NCBI GenBank assembly: GCA_964613745.1
Contig: CAZTJA010000063.1
Span: 1-17,812 of the forward strand
Source of the DNA: CAZTJA01 sp964613745
Lineage (GTDB): Bacteria > Desulfobacterota > Desulfomonilia > Desulfomonilales > Desulfomonilaceae
Reading direction: 5' to 3'
Length of the DNA stretch: 17,812 bases
This document shows positions 12,759 through 17,812 of this stretch, piece by piece. Every line of letters starts with the position of its first letter. Position 1 is the first letter of the stretch. Under the pieces are notes generated by a model. That model was not told the DNA's origin. It made no database searches and saw nothing but the letters and a program-made list of their open reading frames with translations. A program made the translations under genes and the position numbers.

Positions 12759-15371
12759 TTAGGTATCCAGCCGACGTTTCCAATCGGAGATGAGGTTGAG
12801 CGCTTGGATCGGCGTAAGGTTATCCGGATCGATACTTTGAATTTCCGAGACCAGTTCGTCGGCTCTGTAACCAAATAGATCAGCCTGCATAATTTCGCTT
12901 TGATCTTTCGGTTTATTCTTTTTTCGTGCAATTCTGGGCTTGCCCGTCAAATCGAGTTCTTCTTTTTCAAGGTTGCTCAGTATCTCTTTCGCCCTGTCGA
13001 TTACCGGCTGCGGAATCCCGGCGAGTTTTGCCACCTGGATTCCATACGATCTTCCTGCAACTCCTTGAACTATCTTTCGTATAAATACGATCTTGTCTCC
13101 CCATTCTCTTACTTCGATAAAGAAATTTTTTACCCGATCTCGTATTCGAGCTATATCCGTGAGTTCATGGTAATGAGTCGCAAACATCGTCCGTGGACCG
13201 TCAACCTTGTCGTGGAGGTACTCGGTTACCGCCCATGCAATGGACAAACCGTCGAATGTGCTCGTGCCTCTACCGATTTCATCTAATAAAACGAGGGATC
13301 TTGCCGTTGCATTATGAACAATATCGGCAGTTTCATTCATTTCGACCATGAAAGTCGATTGACCGAATGCGAGGTAGTCGGCAGCCCCAATTCGCGTAAA
13401 TATCCGATCGACAACACCTATCGATGCCTTTTTTGCAGGAACGAATCCTCCCATTTGGGCCATAATGACAATGAGAGCCGTCTGTCTCATGAAAGTCGAT
13501 TTGCCTGCCATATTTGGCCCGGTAATCAAGAGAATCTGATGAGTTGAGTTGCTGAGAAAAGTGTCGTTGGCTACATACGTTTCGCGATCATCAAAGGTCT
13601 CAACTACAGGATGTCTACCTTCTTCGATAGAAATCACATCAGAGTCGGTTACCTCGGGTCTGCAATAGCTCCTCAAAGCGGCGGTTTGGGCGAGACTTGT
13701 TAATACGTCCAGTGTAGCCAGTTTTCTTGCGGTATCCTGTATTCGAGGGATAACTTCCAGGAGCTTTGTTCGCAATAGATTGAACAACTCTTCTTCGAGT
13801 TCAACAATGCGTTCTTGTGCGTTGATTACTTTGAGTTCGTACTCTTTCAGATCTTCAGTAATGTATCGCTCAGCATTGACCAGAGTTTGTTTTCGTATGT
13901 AATGTGACGGGACTTTTCGTTGATAACTTTTGGACACTTCTATGAAATAGCCGAACACTTTATTGTAGCCGATTTTTAAATTCGGGATTCCCGTTGCACT
14001 TCGCTCAGTTTCTTCTATTTTGGCGATCCACTGCTTACCTTCTTTACTTAAAGATCTCAATTCATCCAGTTCCGCATTGAATCCTGAACGAATGACGCCG
14101 CCATCCCGGATCACCGCCGGAGGAGAATCGACGATCATGGCTCCTATCGCATGAGCAACGTACGCAAGATCGTCCATACATGATATTTCTTCCAGAAGCT
14201 CCGACTTGATGTCGGCAATATGTTTAAGTAAACCGGGCAGAATTTCCGATGATGTTTTCAGATGAATGAGGTCGCGGGGTGTAATATTCCGGAGAGAGAT
14301 TTTGCCTGCGATTCTCTCCAGGTCGGCTATATCATGTAAGCTTTCACTGATTTGTGTTCTTTTTACGGAGCTTTCCAAAAGCGCTTCAATTGCTTCCGAT
14401 CTGCGCCTAATTTCTGATTTTTCCAACAGTGGATAATTCATCCAGAGCCGGAGGAGCCTTGTGCCCATGGCAGTGGAAGTCTTATCCAAAACACTAATGA
14501 GCGTGCCTTCCCTGCCTCCATTCTTGAGGTTTCCGAATATTTCCAAATTTCTTAAGGTTCCTGCATCGAGCGCCATGTAATTGTCAAGTCTGTAAGTTCT
14601 GGGGTATTTAATATGGATTGGCGCTTCAGATCTGGTCAACTTGACATAATTGAGGATCATACCCAGAGAAACAGCCTGGACGGACCCTTCAGAAAACCCG
14701 AACCCTTCCAAATTTTGAACATCAAAGAACGTCACAAGCGCTTGGGAACAGTTCTTGGGATCACAAGACCATTCTTCCATGGAGTGCACATAGAATTCGC
14801 TCTTGATTGAATTCATCAGGGGAGAGTTTTCCATTTCCTTCTCGTTCAGCAAAATTTCTTTTGCATTCAAACGAGCCAATTCTTGTCTTACTTCATCCGA
14901 TGAATTCGCGGTGGTTACAAGCAGATCACCGGTTGATAAATCAAATGCGGCTATTCCAATTAGTTTCTTTGTATCGGCTACGGAGGCAATGAAATGATTT
15001 TCGCCTGCGGTGAGAGTGCTCGGCTCTTCCGTAAGTCCGGGAGTTAACACCCGCGTTATTTCTCGCTTTACGAGACCTTTCGCTTTTTTCGGGTCTTCGA
15101 TCTGGTCACATACGGCAACTCTTTCCCCTGCTTGCAGTAACTTAGAAATATAAGCGGATGCGGCATGATGGGGAAATCCACACATCGGGACGCCTTCCTC
15201 TTTATTTCTATCCCTGGTAGTTAGGGCTATTCCGAGAATTTTAGAGGCTTTTTTTGCATCATCGAAGAATAGTTCGTAAAAATCACCCATCCTGAATAAG
15301 AGAACAGCATCCGGGTGACGGCTCTTGTTTTCACGGTACTGCTTCATCATGGGGGTGATTTGTTGGTCCAT
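12759..15371 (-). CDS. mutS: DNA mismatch repair protein MutS
   Basis: Protein of 870 residues, normal for MutS1, which finds mismatches and recruits MutL. The mismatch-binding domain begins with TPMMKQYRENKSRHPDAVLLF (6-26, in part) and RMGDFYELF (27-35), where Phe 31 and Glu 33 form the Phe-x-Glu wedge. The connector, lever and clamp domains fill about 130-560. The ATPase domain shows Walker A GPNMAGKST (618-626), the signature loop STFMVEM (672-678), Walker B LVLLDEIG (693-700), GRGTSTFDG (700-708) and THYHEL (732-737). The C-terminal tail includes the ALNLISDWKRRL-type motif (857-868), used in many MutS proteins for tetramer contacts. The start ATG 15371 agrees with the family although its ribosome binding site is weak. 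No mutL is near. Confidence 0.97.
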   Translation of the reverse strand: MDQQITPMMKQYRENKSRHPDAVLLFRMGDFYELFFDDAKKASKILGIALTTRDRNKEEGVPMCGFPHHAASAYISKLLQAGERVAVCDQIEDPKKAKGLVKREITRVLTPGLTEEPSTLTAGENHFIASVADTKKLIGIAAFDLSTGDLLVTTANSSDEVRQELARLNAKEILLNEKEMENSPLMNSIKSEFYVHSMEEWSCDPKNCSQALVTFFDVQNLEGFGFSEGSVQAVSLGMILNYVKLTRSEAPIHIKYPRTYRLDNYMALDAGTLRNLEIFGNLKNGGREGTLISVLDKTSTAMGTRLLRLWMNYPLLEKSEIRRRSEAIEALLESSVKRTQISESLHDIADLERIAGKISLRNITPRDLIHLKTSSEILPGLLKHIADIKSELLEEISCMDDLAYVAHAIGAMIVDSPPAVIRDGGVIRSGFNAELDELRSLSKEGKQWIAKIEETERSATGIPNLKIGYNKVFGYFIEVSKSYQRKVPSHYIRKQTLVNAERYITEDLKEYELKVINAQERIVELEEELFNLLRTKLLEVIPRIQDTARKLATLDVLTSLAQTAALRSYCRPEVTDSDVISIEEGRHPVVETFDDRETYVANDTFLSNSTHQILLITGPNMAGKSTFMRQTALIVIMAQMGGFVPAKKASIGVVDRIFTRIGAADYLAFGQSTFMVEMNETADIVHNATARSLVLLDEIGRGTSTFDGLSIAWAVTEYLHDKVDGPRTMFATHYHELTDIARIRDRVKNFFIEVREWGDKIVFIRKIVQGVAGRSYGIQVAKLAGIPQPVIDRAKEILSNLEKEELDLTGKPRIARKKNKPKDQSEIMQADLFGYRADELVSEIQSIDPDNLTPIQALNLISDWKRRLDT

Positions 15372-15695
15372 GGTGGTTGCGGCTTTGGAAAGATTTTTGG
15401 TTAAAGTTACAGGAAAGATGTGAAAAAAGTCTAGAGCCGGGGATAAATTACCCTACGAGTACATTCCTGAGATTATTAACCGCCCAGATTAATTCCACCT
15501 GCTTCTTACACCAGACCGTAACCCAATTTTCTTCTCGCGCCCGAGAGTCTTTATTTTCGTAAATAGACGGCTAACAGAGAGTTTGAGAAGCATCCCTATT
15601 TGGATTAGGCAATATTGTTTCGGCTATACACAAATCGGGCATGGTTACTGCATACGAGCATACCGAATAGATATATCTATCGAGGAGTTGATACT
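15372..15695. other. 324-nt divergent intergenic region
   Basis: Gap between mutS (minus) and the exported repeat protein (plus). I see no supported small gene, RNA gene or clear sigma-70 promoter pair on either strand. Its only clear structure is the palindrome ATAGATATATCTAT (15667-15680), which is perfect over 14 bp and ends just before the GAGGAG ribosome binding site (15682-15687) of the plus-strand gene. It must hold promoters for both genes, or at least for mutS, whose transcript starts here. Confidence 0.6.
15667..15680. promoter_or_regulatory. 14-bp perfect palindrome before an RBS
   Basis: ATAGATATATCTAT equals its own reverse complement and stops one base before GAGGAG, the ribosome binding site of the repeat-protein gene. 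It could be an operator; as RNA it would form only a very tight or no hairpin. Chance cannot be excluded for an AT-rich 14-mer. Confidence 0.35.
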
Positions 15696-16229
15696 ATGAA
15701 CAAGATACCGATAATTATTTTTGTTTTAGTGTTCGGATTCACGGGACTTAATGTTGCCAATGCTGAGCAATGGTTCGTCATTAAAGATAAGAATGGGATC
15801 ACAACCGTGAGTAGCGGAGTCCCAAGTTATGGTTGGGATATAGTGGAAGGACCGTTCGTAACCAAAGACGCTGCCGAAAGAGCATCGGGCGTGGGTTCCG
15901 TAGCCCAGCAGAAAGGCCATTTCAATCCCTATTATGCCAACCCCAGCAATTTGGGTTCGGCTTCAGACTATTTTTTTAATTCCGGTTCTTTTAACGAAGA
16001 TCCCTATTGGGTAATCCGAAATAGAGAGGGCCAAGTCTCCGTATCCAACCAGATGCCGTCTTACGGATGGTATTCTTCGGAAGGACCTTTTGCAACTGCC
16101 GATGAAGCCACACGCGCCATGGGCACGGGTGCAATAGGAAGCTTGACTGAACAAGGTCAAAGGCCGGTAGTCGCGGGAACTATACCGAACCAGTATGCGG
16201 GAGTAACTCTTCCAGGTAGCGGAAGATAA
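15696..16229 (+). CDS. Exported protein with two tandem 45-residue units
   Basis: Protein of 177 residues with a signal peptide (hydrophobic 5-18, cut after ANA at 23). The mature part holds two copies of one unit, at residues 25-69 and 103-147. About 21 of 45 positions are identical, with the core VPSYGW/MPSYGW, then EGPF, T, D, A, RA and the GxG end. The pattern, a beta strand starting with (Y/W)xVI, a turn, then EGPFxTxDxAxRA, resembles the SPOR fold half (GPFxsxxeA) and suggests a small envelope-binding module; this is an inference and no known family is named. The linker (70-102) is Asn/Ser/Tyr rich. Start ATG 15696 with GAGGAG 8 nt upstream; a longer frame back to 15615 lacks both a ribosome binding site and a sensible N-terminus. 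Monocistronic, ended by the terminator at 16251. Confidence 0.78.
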   Translation: MNKIPIIIFVLVFGFTGLNVANAEQWFVIKDKNGITTVSSGVPSYGWDIVEGPFVTKDAAERASGVGSVAQQKGHFNPYYANPSNLGSASDYFFNSGSFNEDPYWVIRNREGQVSVSNQMPSYGWYSSEGPFATADEATRAMGTGAIGSLTEQGQRPVVAGTIPNQYAGVTLPGSGR

Positions 16230-16250
16230 TTCCTCTTTTAACTGTAATGC

Positions 16251-16282
16251 GAACCCTCCCTCCGGGAGGGTTCTTTTTTTTT
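16251..16282 (+). terminator. Strong Rho-independent terminator
   Basis: GAACCCTCCC (16251-16260) and GGGAGGGTTC (16264-16273) form a perfect 10-bp GC-rich stem with a 3-nt loop, followed by nine T (16274-16282). It lies 21 nt after the stop of the repeat protein and closes that transcription unit. Confidence 0.93.
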
Positions 16283-16407
16283 GAATTCAAGTGCTAACCC
16301 ACCGATGCTGTCCCTTTTCAGAATTGTCAGTGAAACGTTTCCACATTGCTTGCGAATACCCTGTTGAAGTTCGCATAAAAATCAGCTCAGCCCCGAGGAG
16401 GACTGCA

Positions 16408-17812
16408 ATGAACTCGAAATGTTTCACTCTCATCATGATGGCCTTAATTCTGATCATCGCGTCAAATCAGAATCGGCCGGCTCATGCACAAGGTGCGCTC
16501 ACCATAATCGAGCCCGACGGAAAGCAAATCGGCCAATGTCCTTTGGAGCATACTTCAGTGGTCGGTGAGGTATCAGGGTTTGTATCCAGAGTCAGTGTCA
16601 CTCAGATCTTTAGGAATAAAGGAGACAAGAAAATTGAAGCCGTGTACACGTTTCCTCTGCCTGGAGAATCAGCTGTGGACGATATGACCATGAAAATCGG
16701 CGACAAGATAATTAAGGGTTTGATCAAGAAACGTGAGGAAGCCCGAGCAATTTATGAGCAGGCAAAAAGCAGGGGTAACATGGCTTCTTTGCTGGATCAA
16801 GAGCGCCCGAACATATTTACTCAGGCTGTGGCAAACATTCTGCCCGGTCAAATGGTTCAGATAACCATTAGCTACTCAGAAATTTTACCATATGAAGACG
16901 GGTCCTTCAAATTTTCGTTTCCCATGGTTGTAGGTCCCCGATTCATCCCCGGGCAGCCGCATTCAGCGACTGGAACAGGATGGTCACCCGATACGACGCT
17001 GGTCCCGGACGCATCCAAGATTACTCCTCCGGTCGCGCCTCAAGGTTCTAGAGCGGGACACGACATAGATCTCCAACTTACGATCAAGGCGGGATTGCCG
17101 ATTCTCAAACTTGATTCCAGGCTCCACCAAATCGATGTTACCAAAATCGATGATTCACATGTAACGGTAAAATTGAGAAATCCGAAAGAGATACCCAACA
17201 AGGATTTTGTACTCGAATACCTTGTTGCAGGCGAAGAAATTAAATCAGGATACCTAGTCCATAAGCAGGGTGATACTGGATACATCTCCGTAATTATGCT
17301 TCCTCCCAAGAGAGTCGTCCCTGAGCAAACAGCACCTAGAGAAATGATCTTTGTGATCGACTGTTCGGGATCTCAGCACGGTTTGCCCTTGGAAAAGGCA
17401 AAGGACGCAATGAAATATTTTATCGACAAAATGGGCCCCAAGGATACTTTCAACATCATAGATTTCAATGTAGGTGCCAGATCTCTGTTTTCGGAACCAA
17501 AAGACAATTCACCGGAAAATCGAGCAAAGGCATTGAAATATTTGGCTGGTCTTGAAGCCAAGGGCGGCACATGGATGGGACCGGCAATAGAACAGGTGTG
17601 CAAAACGCCCGCGCCTGAGAATCGCTTGAGAATCGTGTCATTCATGACCGACGGCTACGTGGGGAACGATTTCGAGATTATCTCGTTGGTTCAAAGATTG
17701 CGAGGAAACAGCAGATGGTTTCCATTTGGTACGGGCAACTCCGTGAATCGATTTCTCCTGGACATGATGGCTCGCGTAGGAGGGGGTGAAGTAGAATATA
17801 TTTTGCTCAACA
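16408..17812 (+). CDS. Exported VIT + VWA domain protein, 3' end beyond window
   Basis: The frame is open from ATG 16408 to the window end (468 codons, no stop), so the protein is partial at its C-terminus. A signal peptide (hydrophobic 7-19, likely cut after AHA at 27) leads to a VIT domain (about 40-160: VSRVSVTQIFRN, EAVYTFPLPGESAVDDMTMKIGD, KKREEARAIYEQAKSRG, NILPGQMVQITISYSE). A VWA domain begins near 312 with an intact metal-site motif: D-C-S-G-S (Asp 318, Ser 320, Ser 322), Thr 388 in GGTWMGP and Asp 415 in MTDG. VIT/VWA proteins are secreted or surface-bound adhesion-like proteins; whether this one ends in a sorting motif cannot be seen. GAGGAGGA is 5 nt before the ATG. A 6-bp inverted repeat TGCGAA/TTCGCA (16351-16356, 16370-16375) overlaps a weak promoter-like pair upstream. 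Confidence 0.9.
   Translation, partial: MNSKCFTLIMMALILIIASNQNRPAHAQGALTIIEPDGKQIGQCPLEHTSVVGEVSGFVSRVSVTQIFRNKGDKKIEAVYTFPLPGESAVDDMTMKIGDKIIKGLIKKREEARAIYEQAKSRGNMASLLDQERPNIFTQAVANILPGQMVQITISYSEILPYEDGSFKFSFPMVVGPRFIPGQPHSATGTGWSPDTTLVPDASKITPPVAPQGSRAGHDIDLQLTIKAGLPILKLDSRLHQIDVTKIDDSHVTVKLRNPKEIPNKDFVLEYLVAGEEIKSGYLVHKQGDTGYISVIMLPPKRVVPEQTAPREMIFVIDCSGSQHGLPLEKAKDAMKYFIDKMGPKDTFNIIDFNVGARSLFSEPKDNSPENRAKALKYLAGLEAKGGTWMGPAIEQVCKTPAPENRLRIVSFMTDGYVGNDFEIISLVQRLRGNSRWFPFGTGNSVNRFLLDMMARVGGGEVEYILLN

Noticed and set aside
16350..16379. Promoter TTGCGA-18-CATAAA before the VIT/VWA gene
   Set aside because: Both hexamers match only 4 of 6 bases, so it is noted in that gene's entry but not listed as a feature.

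Overview
The window looks like ordinary chromosomal DNA of a Gram-negative anaerobe. The best guess is a sulfate-reducing or syntrophic deltaproteobacterium (Desulfobacterota). The hints are a feoA-feoB operon with a Cys-rich FeoB partner, a DUF3124 lipid-free secreted protein, a fused membrane/spermidine-synthase-like protein, a cytidylate-kinase-like protein, a methanogen-type thymidylate synthase-like gene and many Sec-exported proteins of unknown function. Placement rests on gene content only. There are no rRNA, tRNA, CRISPR, IS or phage genes.

Layout. (1) 1-3467, plus strand: an iron(II) uptake operon (feoA, feoB, a small FeoB-associated Cys-rich membrane protein) with a secreted DUF3124 protein behind it. 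(2) 3539-6927: a minus-strand membrane protein with a C-terminal spermidine-synthase-like domain, divergent from a TerC/YjbE-type metal exporter candidate and a cytidylate-kinase-like gene with a BON-like C-terminus. (3) 7044-9527: a small Gly/Tyr-rich exported protein divergent from an orphan N6-adenine DNA methyltransferase, which meets a DUF2062 membrane protein tail to tail with a 9-bp overlap. (4) 9633-12630: a thymidylate synthase-like gene, then on the minus strand a Pro-rich exported protein, a nitroreductase, and an exported protein of unknown function. (5) 12759-15371 minus: mutS. (6) 15696-17812 plus: an exported protein built from two copies of a 45-residue unit, a strong terminator, and a VIT + VWA exported protein that runs off the window end.

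The genes mostly serve separate housekeeping tasks: Fe(II) uptake, Mn/metal handling, nucleotide metabolism, mismatch repair and envelope proteins. I did not find a convincing new multi-gene system. The most interesting signal is non-coding. The leader of the exported protein at 11680-12630 can fold in two mutually exclusive ways, one of which hides its ribosome binding site and the other leaves it free, as in a translational switch. Other points of note are the unusual active-site signature of the thymidylate synthase-like protein, the kinase-like/BON-like fusion, and a 9-bp inverted repeat that frames the divergent promoter region of the orphan methyltransferase.
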